Below are positions 9,880-21,900 of a stretch of DNA of 64,000 nucleotides, one piece after another; the stretch's first letter is position 1, and every line of letters begins with the position of its first letter. Source of the DNA: Crocodylus rhombifer (lineage: Eukaryota; Chordata; Crocodylia; Crocodylidae); NCBI GenBank assembly GCA_038503035.1, contig JAVSML010021662.1, forward strand, positions 62,001 through 126,000, in the 5' to 3' direction. The position numbers and the translations under genes are program-made. The notes beneath the pieces were generated by a model, which was given only the letters and a program-made list of their open reading frames with translations, was not told where the DNA came from and searched no databases.

Positions 9880-11439
9880 TGTGTACCAGGCTGGAATCCT
9901 CACCTGAGGCAAACACCATTCACACACCATCTGTGGACTTATTGCAAGGTTTCTTAGAGAGCAAAGGATTAAAGCTTCTCCCACTCTCTTGTCTTTTCAC
10001 CAGTGGCTGCATGCTAACTTGACAGAAGAATTAAAGCGTTCCCTCACAGACCCTATAGCACCCATTTGGGGTAGGTTTGTTGTCACACTTTACTTTCTCT
10101 AAGTCCTCTCCTCAGGACTTGAGAAGCAGTATCCCAGGAATCTGTGGCTTGAGATGATAACAACCGCCCCCTTAATTTTACACCGACAGGTATAACCTGT
10201 TAGTATGTGGAAGCAGTTAGAGATTTCAGTGTTGATTGTTGGGCTGGAAGCTAGAAAACAAACCTCACACTTTCAATGAATCATGATGAAGCAAAAAGCC
10301 GGCCAAAAGAACCTACCTAATATATTTAATACTATTAACAGTCTAGCAGTGCAACTTACAGTCTCTTAAATGTTCTCCTCGCTGTCAACACTGATGTGAG
10401 AAAGAGACTGATAACATGCCCTTTGCTTTAACAGGGTTGGCCTGATTGAAAGCCAAACAAAATCACTGGATTGCTAGAGAAAGATGGAAGCAATGAATTC
10501 CTATTAGCCCTCCTCCACCTTCATGAGGTTGCTAGAGGACCAGTTTTGGCTGACTGCTAATGGTGGGTTGGGCTGAAAACAGACTATTGTGTCAGACACC
10601 TAGGGAAGGGTGGAGCCAAGAGCACACCCTTTTCAGACTCCTATTTGCATGGGAGAAAAGGAGCGGGGGGTGGTACAGACCAAACATACCATCCTAAAGA
10701 GAAGTTTCCAGGAGGTGCTCTATGGCCTTCATGTCTATGTGCAGGACTAATATTAGCTTGAGATGTTCTTAAAGTGCAGATTTCTCTATATGTCTGGATT
10801 ATTTTAAAGAAGTAAGTTTAGGTATATTAAGAAATCTGTAGGCTTGGGTTGGAATCTTATATCTGAGACACATTGTCAGCTGCATAAGGATAACGTCTAG
10901 GATTTCACTTCTCTTTATTGATGCAAGTTAGTCAACAAGCTACTATAACCTTTTATATGCACAGATTCTGCTCAAGTACCATCTCAGAGAGCAATAGGTC
11001 AGGTTTACAGAACTGGGAAGGTTTTCATGAAAGCTTAGGTTTGGTACTGAAATTTTCAATTAGCTTTTCTTTGGAAAACTAGAAGAAGAATCTTTCTCAG
11101 GATCTTATGGCCTCATAGTTCCAGACCTGGCTGAAGGAAACAGCCCCAATCTTAAAAATACCAAAGTCACAGGATTTCCCAGGGATTTGTGCTAGAACCT
11201 TGTGTTCACACAAAATTGGCATCTCTTTCACAGGGATTCCTGCAATAAACCTCTCAGCCCCCATTAATGTAAGGACCCTAATTAGACATCCCTCAAAATT
11301 ATGTTGTTGCCTCATCTTCCTATTTGAGGAGATCTCGACAGTTGGCTGGTTTGTTTTAAAGTCTAGCAGTTTTGTTCTTCTTGTCCAGAAAACTAGAGAG
11401 AAAGACTGGGTTTTTAAATTAGTGAGTGGATCTGGAAGT
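9880..11439. other. Unassigned noncoding sequence
   Basis: About 1.5 kb with no recognisable feature. Confidence 0.35.
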
Positions 11440-11530
11440 CTTTGTTTTCTTACTTTTGCCATAGAGTTTCTCTGTGCCATGGTCTGTGAAATGGGGATAA
11501 TGCTTCCTTTCTCCCACCTTCTGTCTATAT
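11440..11530 (+). mobile_element. Possible MIR/CORE-SINE remnant
   Basis: The run ctgtgaaatggggataatgc at 11484-11503 matches the MIR 3' signature 'ctgtaaaatggggataat', and the upstream part loosely fits 'gcctcagtttc'. Only the 3' portion is recognisable. The open frame of 162 codons on the minus strand (11097-11585) overlaps this and is not supported as a gene. Confidence 0.45.
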
Positions 11531-14500
11531 AAGCTAGGATTGGAGTTGTTTGCTTACTGTTTCCAAAATGGGAGTTTGATTTCATGTAGGGCCTTTAAAC
11601 ACTGCCATAATGTAAATAATAATGTCATTGGGAAAGGTACATTAGATGCTACTTATTCTAAGACATAATTTGGCCGAAAAAGTATAGTAACTTACAAAAT
11701 GAAAGATCTGACCTGGGGAACTGTGAATTCCGCTAATGGATTTGATAGTAACTGTAAATTATTGCTGATATAAGGAAGTAGAGGACAATTTTAGCTATTA
11801 ATGAGAATGTGTGAGAGATAATTATTTTCTGACTGTCTTAATGGGAGAGCAAAAAATGTGCCAATGGGTTATCTTTTGATTTGTAAACCCCTGTCTGTTC
11901 CAGAGTGGAATGACTTTGGACTAAAAGGAGTTGCAAGAAGGACTCACTTTGATTAAATCTTTAATGACCAAACACTTACATAATTTATTTTAACTTCTCA
12001 GTCTGAAATGTTTGGCTGTAGTTATATGTTAGCGCAATACACTCTGAAATGGTTTTGAATTTTAAGAAAAAAATGAAATGATAGGAAGCAGTTTTATTAA
12101 CATGGTCCGTCTGCTTTGGTAATTAGAAAAGTGATTAAGAAAAGCTAAGACATTAATGCTTGAAGTGTTGCTTCTGGAGGATGCACAGTAATATGCAATT
12201 TATTGCCTTCCAGTACAGAGATTTATTTATTTATCTATTTCATTTTTTAATAAAGATGAATGATTTTATGATATTTGTAAAAAGGAAAATAAGATTTACA
12301 AAAACTGGAGGTGTTTTGCCATGATACCACACTGGTGGTTCTACTATCTCCTCTCTCCCCAATACAGAAAAGCATTCTTGAGAAATAAAGTTTTTAATGA
12401 AGCATTCAAACTACATCTGAGTTCATGTAAGATAAGAACCGCCTTGCCTTTTGAAATTCCCACATTGCTTTTTATAATATATGTGTAGCAGACCCTGTTG
12501 GGAAAAAGGGGGCAGATAACAGCTGAAGGAAAGACAAAAGAAACAAAATTCCATTGAATCCACTGCTGCAGTTCACATTCAAATGCAGTAAAAATTATTT
12601 TACTACAAAATATTGCTCTAAGTCCTTCTTAGTAGTTCATTAATGTTAATTACACAAGTTTAAAGCTAATATTAAAAATGTTAAAGTATAAAATAAAATG
12701 AGGAAGAAAAACACACCCTCTATGTCTTAAGACATATATGTGTGTGCAGAGGCTGTATTACATCACATCCAGGCCAATTCAGCCTCCAAGCCAAATATAT
12801 ATACATAGTGAATATCCAAGGTAAAACTGCAAAACAACTGCAACATATACAGATACATTACTAAAGAAAGGAGCAATATTTTATTACTGCCAAAAAGAGA
12901 TAGAGGGAGGTGTTTAAAGGCTTTTGGTTGGATTAGATTTGGATTTCAGGCTGAATTTGGTCTGTGTTTGATGTTCTGTTTTTGTATATCCAGTTTCAGA
13001 GCAATTCACTGAAGTTCATTGTTGATTTCTTCATGACCTGGAGATAAGAACGATTTCCCTAGTACAGGGAAATGGATCTGCCATCAAACTTCAGACAAAT
13101 CACTTTCTACCTTGTAATGCAAACTTAGGATAGCCAGAGGCTTTTAAATTTATTATTACATGTGCTCAGCAGCAGCACCTACCTCAGATTAGTCTTTTAA
13201 AATTATGAAATCATGTCAATAGAGGTTTTATATATTCCTGCATAAAGTATTACAGGAGATGATCGAGGAATACTAGGAATCAAAGCTATTGCTTCAGAAA
13301 GATTTACAGCTGCTGACTTTACACCATAAGTCAACACTGAATAATTAAAAGACTTGTAATTAAAGGCTAATTTAGTATTGATTGTGTCCTAGAGCAAGAG
13401 GCCACTTCAGTGTTCTCCCATCGTCCCGAGCAAGCTTCATCAGCTAGACAGCAAGACTGCAATTATCTGAAGTTGCCTTCAGCAATAGGACAGCATCTCC
13501 TCAATTCCATTTCTATGAATTCCACAAGTGTTCCAACCGGCAGCTTTATGGGACTGTGAAGAAAAGTTATTATCTTATCCAGTCTTCAATATCACATGTG
13601 TCCCCTTGGAGCACTAAATGCTTTAGATATAAATTTCAAATCAATTTAATTTAGGAAATGGAGGGTCTTTGGATCTTCTTGAGTACAGCTGCTTCATCTG
13701 CTCTTGCTGTTCCTTTCCTTTTACATTCGCCTATCTGACTCAGGAGGTGATTTTTTTAAGCCTTGTTTTCAGCCATGTCTGTTGGAAAATAATTGTGTGT
13801 TCTCAAATATCACAGTACAGGGGATTAGATTATGACTCTCCACACACTGTCTCCATTCAGGCCCAGATCTCCACCATGGTCTCCTGGACAACAGCTGTGT
13901 TCAATGGCATCCAGAAAGCAGAAGGAGTGAAGCTGTTGCATTGTTCTGTGAAATCATGTGGGTCTTGGTTGATTTTTGTGGAGGCCTCACTCATCCTCCC
14001 TCAGTCTGGGGAGATGTGGGTATTCCTTGACCTCTGTGGACACAGACACGGATGCTAAGCCTGGTAGAGCTACTACAACCTATTGGTGTTTTTGTGGTGT
14101 GGACATTGGCAGACCTAGAATTTCGAAAAGGGGAGTGCGCATGGTGAGGTACATCATCACGTAGAGAACAACACATTTTTTAAAACCATCTGCAGGGCTA
14201 TGAAATAGGAGCTTCATTACTAGGGGTAGGTAACAAACTGCAGAACTATAGAACAAAGGATAGCTTGATTGGTGGACCATTAAAAAGAAGACCATTAAGA
14301 AGAAGAGCAGTTGGTTTTAAACTTTGGGTGGAACTGGAATCAAATGCACCAGTGCACCTCTGGATCCATCCCTGGGTATGAAGGCATCTAGGATAATATG
14401 TAGCACCCATATTTTGTTTTCACAAAAACCTTGCAATGACACTCTCATCTTGTTTTGATGCCTTATTTGTGTTCCCTTGTGCAGATTAGAATTGCACTAC

Positions 14501-15059
14501 TGTTCCTTAAATGCCATAACAGATTGTGAAAACAAGACTCATCCCTTGTCCACTATCCCCTCTATATCTCTAGCTCACCTGGAACTTTATATTCTTCACC
14601 AAGTGCATTCACATTATTAATAACATCAAACTTTACGGGCAATACAAACCAGCGAAAAAATATTTCACATGTTTTAAAGAATGGAACATGTGTATGTGGT
14701 AGGAACATTGCTATGTGCAAAGTAAAATTAGCACATTCATTTGTGCTCAGACAGTGGCCCCGTCAATGCACCTTTCAGATTTTAGCCTATGTGACTAAGT
14801 CAGCTTTCCTTAGCTGTTCTTTGACTCTCTTCTCCCTCCCGCTCTTCTGAGTCGAGGCTGTTGTCCCTGCTAGTCCTGACATGCAACTGGATGGAAAATG
14901 AACTGTGAAAACATCAGGAAGTAGTTCTTTAAAAAGGAAACAAAAACACAACTGTGGGAATCCCTGATGCCTTCCCTTACTGCAATACATATCAACACCC
15001 AAAGTGAAAAATGCTGCTACCTAAAGTTGTTGCAAGTGTGACATACTGGAGTCTTTGGT
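11531..15059. other. Unassigned AT-rich noncoding sequence
   Basis: About 3.5 kb without recognisable repeats or genes. The 129-codon frame at 13669-14058 shows no domain I recognise and no splice context I can defend. Confidence 0.35.
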
Positions 15060-15582
15060 TAAGTACAGACAATCAAAAAGTCCAAGGGCTGAATCTATTC
15101 AGTCTTTGCAGGTTAGTCTAAGCTGCATAGATTGAACTGATAAGCAAGTGAACAGACATTCACTTCTGATTCTGGAAATGCAGCCCCATGACTGCAGTGA
15201 CCCAGGCCAGAAGCTGGGGGGACAGGGGCGGTGTGCTAGAGCATGCCTTCCTGTTCAGCTGGAGCAGACAGCTGGAACCAAGGCTAGCCTTCTCACACTG
15301 CAAGAAAAGGGGGGAGGAGGAAAGTGTTGTGGAGGAGATGCAAAGCACCCTGGGATGCTGGGGTACTGTGAGTTAACTTCAATCTGGAGGGGATCTGGGA
15401 CAGAAGTTTAATAAACTGATTTAACCTAAATCAGTTAGTCTGATACTACATCCATTCAGGTTTATCTTAAACCGGTTTTGTCCATTTCGAAAGCGGTTAA
15501 TGTGCACTGAACTTCTGTTGTGTTCCAGACTTGAATCAGTTTCCAATCACTTATACTGGTTTATGTGTAATTTCTGTCCTTA
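15060..15582. mobile_element. TIR element, sister copy of 1115-2021
   Basis: The left end TAAGTACAGACAAT pairs with the reverse complement of the right end TAAGGACAGAAAT. Blocks shared in order with 1115-2021 include gaatctattcagtctttgca, ggttagtctaa, cagttagtctgatactacat, tttatcttaaaccggtttt, gtgcactgaac and actggtttatgtgtaat. This copy is 523 bp against 907 bp, with a shorter middle. Flanks gtctttgg and gcctttat agree at 5 of 8 positions, which fits a worn 8-bp hAT target duplication but does not prove it. Confidence 0.75.
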
Positions 15583-15595
15583 GCCTTTATGGCTG

Positions 15596-15940
15596 TGTAC
15601 AGAAGTGATCTGTGCATGTTTTACAGAGCTCTAATTTAGAGCACTTTTTATAGCACTATAAAGTTACAGCACTCTTAAACATGACAAAAGAGGAGTGTTT
15701 GGTGGGGGAGCCTCTAAACTTCTCTGCACTTTCCAGGCTAGGAGACAGGGCGTGCTCCATAGCCTCCTGGGCCTTCTCCACCTGTCAGAAATTTGACTAT
15801 CATACAGAAGTTATTAAAAGCGCTGTAGGTTGCTAAAGTGCTGTGAAATACAATGCTTCAGATTTAATACCTCACTTAACAAGGGTTAATTTAAAGTGCT
15901 GTACCCATTTTTAAAGTTCTGTAAAGCTGTGCACTTCTGC
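15596..15940. mobile_element. MITE-like foldback next to the sister element
   Basis: The left end gtacagaagtg...gttttacagagctctaa pairs with the reverse complement of the right end, gcagaagtgcacagctttacagaactttaa. The body repeats AAAGTGCTGTA / TACAGCACTTT motifs on both strands. It begins about 13 bp after the element ending at 15582. No coding capacity is visible. Confidence 0.5.
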
Positions 15941-16194
15941 TAAATCATAGCAATAAAGTGCTTTAAATGGAAAAAAAAGAAACTTTTGTAAACACTGTGA
16001 CACACAAGAAGAAGAGTACTGAATCCCACGGGGGAGATGAGTAGGTGGGCAGATGCATGTGTTCGTGAATGTACACATCGGTGTACGTGTGCCACGCCCC
16101 AGTGCACATGCTTTTACATCTCATGCCAGCTGTTAGGCTGCTATTGGTTCCATTGGCACTGTAGGAAAAAAAGCCAAGTCTTGTTATTTGATTA

Positions 16195-16640
16195 ACAGAT
16201 TCACAGATTGTAAGGCCAGAAGGGACCTTGAAAGATCATCATGTCCAGCCCCCTGCACTAAGCAGGAAAGATAAACGGAGGTCAGGTGACCCCAGCAAGG
16301 TGATTGTTTAGTCTCCTCTTGAAGGATAGGTGATTGCACCACCCCTGGTGGGAGCCTATTCCACAGTCTGGACACCCTGACTGTGAAGAGGTTTTTCCTA
16401 ACATTAAGCCTGAATTGATCTTCCAGGAGTTTGTGGCCATTACTCCTAGTTTTCCCCTCAGGTGCCCTGGTGAACAGTTGCTCACTGAGCCCTTGATGTA
16501 CTCCCCCAGTGTAGCGGTAAACTGCTACCAGGTCCCCGCTCAGCCTTCTTTTCCTCAGGCTGAAAAGTCCCAGATCCCTCAGCCTTTCCTCATATGGCTT
16601 GCTAGCTCCATCTGGTCCATTCCTCCAAGATGAATCCCTT
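16195..16640 (-). mobile_element. CR1 3' fragment
   Basis: The plus strand starts acagattcacagattgtaag and continues through ccagaagggacc, gtccagccccctgcac, gcaccacccctggtgggagc and tgaagaggtttttcctaac. It ends with ccctcagcctttcctcatatgg. This is the antisense of the CR1 C-terminal end and 3' UTR, about 445 bp, 5'-truncated. Confidence 0.9.
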
Positions 16641-17014
16641 TTCTCTGCAAAGCAACAGAGTCTTGTTTTGCCCTTATTCTCATCTTTTGCAATGCTTTAT
16701 GAAAATGACTTTCTGACTAATCTTTCTATCTTTCTTACTTCTCTATTCTGCTGCAGCTTTCATCCTTCTTTAGTTTCTAGTCCTGAAGTCAATGCTTCTT
16801 AAACCAAGAGGGATAGTCTGTTTGCTTTATTGAGATGGTCCTTGTTTTTTGGCTATGATGTTTCAAGAATTCCTTTTTATCAAATTATTGGTGTTTCATT
16901 CCATCAGACTTAACCGTGGGTTTATCAAAGAATTAAGAAAATGTTATATTGGTAAATCAGAGACAAAAGGGAAGTAAGAGAAAGACTGTTGCAGGAAGAA
17001 GACATAGAGCTATA

Positions 17015-17793
17015 CAGTTACATAGTTTTGAGTTACACTGATTCACGTATACATGCTTTATATAACATGGCCATGTTTCAACTGACATGATACCTTGCTT
17101 CACATTTACACTGTTCACGGTAAAACAGTTGTTAGTTTGGAGTCTGCTTACGTAGCGTTAGCGTCACTTGTCGTCTTCTCCAAGATTGTCCATATTTTTT
17201 GGTTATGTTAACCCCTAAATATTTGTGAAAATGACGCCAAAGAAAGCCTTTGATGTTGTGACCAAAAGAGCACATAAGTCTATCACCCTGGCCCAGGAAA
17301 AAGAAATAATGATAAATTAAGAGAAGGCAATGGCGCTGCGTCGATTGCTCGCCAACACAGTTTAAGTGAATCGACTGTGTGTACCATTAAAAAAGCGAGC
17401 AAAAAATTAGACACTGTGTAAAAACAACAACCCCTGTGAGTTCAAGAGTGTCGTTGATGACTAGAATTCCTCATTTAGATAAGGTTGAGAAACTCCTTAA
17501 TCTTTGGATCAATGAAATAACCAATACAAAAGGAGCAGTTGTTGACGGCACGCAATTAGGGCTAAATCTTTGTCTCTGTATGAGCACGTAGCCACGAGTA
17601 AAAGTTTTAATAAGGCTATTAATTCCGTTATTTTGTGTTTAAATTTCCTTTTATTATGAAATAATGTTATCAAATCTTGGTCCCAGGTCCCTATCCCCCT
17701 GTTTTCCACTGACTTAATGCCTCGAGTTACACAGTTTCAGCTTATATGGTGTTTTTCAGGAACGTATCCCCTGTGTAACTCGGGGTCCGACTG
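17015..17793 (+). mobile_element. pogo/Tigger-type DNA transposon remnant with TA duplication
   Basis: The left end CAGTTACATAGTTTTGAGTT and the reverse complement of the right end, CAGTCGGACCCCGAGTTACA, share CAGT and GAGTTACA. TA flanks both sides (17013-17014 and 17794-17795), as Tc1/mariner/pogo insertion requires. Inside is a broken CENP-B-type DNA-binding region on the plus strand. At 779 bp it is far shorter than an autonomous Tigger, so most of the DDE catalytic domain is deleted, probably between about 17550 and 17700. It is an inactive fossil. Confidence 0.85.
17231..17550 (+). pseudogene. Tigger/pogo transposase N-terminus, frameshifted
   Basis: Three pieces in three frames can be read. 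17231-17319 opens MTPKKAF and carries HKSITLAQEKEIM, the start of a CENP-B/Psq-type helix-turn-helix, then a stop. 17326-17418 gives SIARQHSLSESTVCTIKK, the recognition-helix region of the same fold. 17439-17550 gives RIPHLDKVEKLLNLWINE, which fits the start of the second (HTH_Tnp_Tc5) DNA-binding domain. In the family these domains bind the transposon ends. No catalytic DDE motif remains. Confidence 0.82.
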
Positions 17794-18039
17794 TATCTGT
17801 CTTTTTGATCTTCTATCATGATGTACTATTTCTGACTTTGCTGTAGCAGCCAGTATGCAGAACACCAGAAAGTACTAATAATTTGCATGACTTTTTGTCT
17901 TCGAACAAGTATTTTATAACCTTAAAAAATGTTGCATGGGCAGGGTCCTCTTCACCTGCCTCTTAACATCTTGAACTGCTTTTGTTGGAACCTTTTGACT
18001 GCTTACCCAACGACAATTTCTGGCCATTTTCAGTAATTT

Positions 18040-18510
18040 CCCTGCCTGCAGTTACTGACACCATCCTGCCTGACCTTTCAAATCCATCCATCTTGAGCCA
18101 CATTATCAAATAATTTCCTGAAATCCAGGTAAAATGTATCCATTCTTTAACCCTGCTCCTTTCTTAAATATTGAAATTACATTATCCTCTGGTACTAACA
18201 CCATCATTAGTGGGCTATCAAAATTCTTAACCAAGGGCTTTTCTATTTTACCTGCTATTTCCATTCAAAAGTCTGTGATGTATTTCATCCAAGGATGGTG
18301 CTTTGTCTGATTTTTAATAGTACTAAAAGATTTAATTGCCTTATTATCTGCTCTGGTGCAGTGGAAAAATCTTTTTTAACATTTCTCTTCCCCTCCAGGA
18401 AGATGGAGGCTGGGATATTACCGTCCCCTCCACTTCTTGGGATGAAGAAATCACTTAAACCCTTAAGGATATCGTCTTCATCAGTCATCAACTCTTGATC
18501 TTTCATGGTC
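18040..18510 (-). mobile_element. Old L3/CR1-clade LINE fragment
   Basis: The antisense strand reads, with interruptions, as the RT fingers of an L3/CR1-type LINE. Toward the low-coordinate side, about 18130-18200, it gives a VFPEDW-like stretch and then SIFKKGA, matching 'NVTPIFKKG'. It is heavily decayed and lacks both catalytic motifs. Assignment to L3 rather than another CR1-clade family is inference. Confidence 0.55.
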
Positions 18511-18749
18511 CATGTTCTCCTTCTTAATGAATTTGCTACTTATACGTGAAAAGCCAGGCTTAAAAACTTTCCACACAAGGAGTAAGCCCCATGTCAAAAC
18601 CCAAATCAAGTCCATTCCTGCTCATGTGTGGAGAAGTAACTTGCACAATAAATACAGATAGGATATGCTATATTATTTATATGCTAGTTGGTCTACAATT
18701 TTTGTTTCTTTGTATTCAAGCTAGTGCCTAGAAGTCTCACATGTGATCA

Positions 18750-18965
18750 GGGCTTAATCATGGTAGATGCTGCTCACACACAAAACAAAAGGCATCCTGG
18801 CCTCAAAGGGCCAACAATCTATATAAACCAGATGGAGTGAGAGAGGGAGAAAGCAGGTATCATCTTCTCTAATTAACCTAAGCACAGAAGTATTAAATGA
18901 CTTGTCCACGGACACATAGGAAAGCTAATAGATGAATTCACAACCTCCTAGTAAAGCTGCCTTAG
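18750..18965 (-). mobile_element. MIR-type SINE remnant
   Basis: The plus strand contains ctggcctcaaagggccaaca, gagagagggagaaagcaggt, agcacagaagtattaaatga and cttgtccacggacacatagg in that order. These match the reverse-complement MIR signature 'gcacagaaaggttaagtgacttgcccaaggtcacacag'. It is old and lacks clear ends. Confidence 0.6.
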
Positions 18966-21900
18966 TGGTGTCTTATAAGCTTCATTTTGAATTTTTTTTC
19001 TCCATGACCTTATCAAAACTGAACAGAGGAATTCAAATTTGGTTTTATTATAGAGCTGGTATTTTCTAAGACAAATTTATGGCACACATTTCAGGGGACC
19101 AGAATCCAAAGTTCTATAGTAATGTATAGTGCATGAAGGTCCCAAAATTTTGCTTTATTCACATTCAGTTTTAATGGTAAACTTCTGTCAAAGTCATCTC
19201 TACATATACCCCAACTCTCACACCATTCTGTCATGAACAGACAGCTGGGCTGAAATAACTGAAAATAAGGAGATGAATAACATCAGTGCTCAAAAATAGC
19301 TACGGAAATCATGTAGTAAGGAAGAAACAAATTCCTGCTCGGGGCAATGTTAACAGAAATTTTCATGCTATTTATGTTTTCTCTGAGCTACGTACATGCA
19401 TAAGCAGAAATATCCCAAATATCTGCTACACGCTACTGGGGACTTTGGAAAAAAGAAAAGTGTTGATTGATTTGCTAGTTCGAGTTATTTAGCAAGATCT
19501 TAAAGCCAGGGGATATTGGTTTCTGCTCAAGTGAGTGTTTATTTTTTCCCTGAATAAAAACACTTAATGTGTAAAATCTTCCCAGTGTTTAACACATGTC
19601 TCTTTGTGTTTTTTAAAGTTGTTAAGAATTAATTCTTGGGTCAGGTCTTCAGTTGGCATTAATCGGCAGTGGCAGGTAATTGGTGCTAATTGGCACTACA
19701 GAAGTTAGTGCAACTAGTGCTGGTTTTGTTAACCTCAGTTTGGCCCACAGCAGGTTACTTTTCCATGGACATGGCATATGGATTATACTTTGTTTCTCTG
19801 TATGATTAGGTAAAGAAAACCAAGCACAAAAGCTGCCTTGAAGCTGATGATCATAGCTGGACAGAATATTCCATTCCCACTTACCAACAGACATACAGTG
19901 TATCTGATCGTGTTTGTTCTTATAGCAATAGACTTGTGCAGCCCCAAGAACGGAGGCTGTTATTTGAGGAGCTCCATTTCAAGTTTATCTGACAGGAAGC
20001 TAAAGGAGGACTGTCAACTTAAATCAGATTTTTGTCTGAAAACTGTTCATCCCCTGCTGATTTATAAGTTAATGCCTAAGATTACTGTAGCTAGAAGGCA
20101 TCTCTGCTTCTTTACAACGGCTTCAGTACAGACAACTTGAAAGGCTGTTAAAAAGTCTACATAGGCATGTAGGGATAGTGCCACTGCTTTGGCAACCCAT
20201 TTGTTAGCTTCTGTCATCTATGTATCAGTCTTTCTTATCTGGGTTTTAAATTTAGAGCCAAATGCCCATTTGCTTGTGGTCATAATCTGGACCGAGCTAA
20301 GTCAGCATAGTTGCCTTAAGTTTGAACAGAGTTATCCTGGTTTAAAGCAGCAGATAGTCTAGTCCAGCATCTGTTGTCAAATGGGTGAAAGTTGTCTAGT
20401 AAGCTGGACTGCTCCAGTCTCACTTCACATTGTCCAGCTCTAAGCTCAGCAAGACTTTGTCATTTAATGGCATGTCTGGATCCTAATCAAAAAGCAAAGC
20501 TTGAAAGTTTGGGTCTTTAATAGAAAACCTGTTTACAAAGAATCTTCCTTTTGCTTAGTGAATCCATTTACTTACTAAACTGGATTTTCCTGATGTGTCT
20601 TTCTTAAACATACAAGTACTTGCAGAATACTTTGCATTAAGAATTTTCAGATCTCAGCCTGTTTATGATTCGTTGAATTTGACTTTTATTCCTGGCATAT
20701 GTATGGCCTCATTGCAATGTGGTATCAGTTATACTTTACATAGTGAATAAAAAAAAATGTATTTCCAGTTGGAATTTTCAGGTAAATAATAATTCAGACT
20801 AAGACCCATGAAACTTTTGGGATTTATAAACATTTTTACAAATGCCCAGAAAGTTTTTGGATATTCATGAGTAATTAATAATATGGCCAGTGAGCAATGA
20901 ATAAAAGCAAACTAAACACTGGAAGTATTTGCAAACTAGCCTTTCATGCCTTGACCAGCTATGATCATTTATCCAATGCCCTGAGCCATCCAATCCTCTA
21001 CACTGGGATATTCCTTTGAATATATATTACAATTTTATCCCTCTATGAACAGAAAGAAACCAGTTGTGCCACACAGACCCAGTGCTTTCTGATTGCAGTC
21101 GTAATAAGAGAAGTACATCCATAATAGTTGAATAGACAGATGTAAAACCAAGAAGATTAGAACTCAAATCACTTTACTGTATGAAAGCATCCTTTCCAGT
21201 ATTTGTGGATGGGATTTAACTATCTCTTTGGCAGCTACAACTGATAAACTAATCTCCTTTTTTAAACCATACTCATTGCCATGGTGCATGAGTCCCTTAA
21301 TAGGTTGGCTGTATGTCTCTTTAAATTCCAGCTGGCCGAACTGATTAGATCTGTGTGTTCCTAGACAGCAAACAGGAACCTGTTATGAGACTCAAGATTC
21401 TTTATCATCCTTCATGTGAATTACTTTTAAGGCAACAAGAATTGCTGTTAAAAAAACAGCAACACCTCCAAATGGAAGGGAAACATGCCTACTTCTTTGG
21501 ATGAGGACATAACAGTTAATAAGAGAGGCAATGACATTCACTCAAGATTTTCCATCTTTTCAATAATGTGTCACAATGTAAAGGAGATCCTAGATGTCAG
21601 CGGAGAAAGAGAAAAGTAAGTAGAAGTGACACAGCATTAGACATAGAGATGGAGCAATTGGTTAAACTCTCTTATATTTCAGGGACAGAAAGCACATACC
21701 AGCAATATGGGCTCCCTTCCACACTTATGCCACTGGCACTTATTGGGTACATCTAATCAGCATCCTAATAAACCAGCGGGGAAAAGGAAGAAAAAATATT
21801 TGAAAGATATGCTCTCTGTGTTTGCAAAAGGTTTTATGAAAGTCATAAAGCCATTACATACAGCTGCAAATGTTTATCAACATTTCATGTGAATGATCAT

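Noticed and set aside
11097..11585. 162-codon minus-strand open frame
   Set aside because: No recognisable domain, and it overlaps a MIR-like remnant. Length is within chance for a 64-kb window.
13669..14058. Possible small secreted protein (hydrophobic start)
   Set aside because: Hydrophobic, Cys-rich opening but no cleavage context, no relatives I recognise and no promoter or polyadenylation signal placed convincingly.
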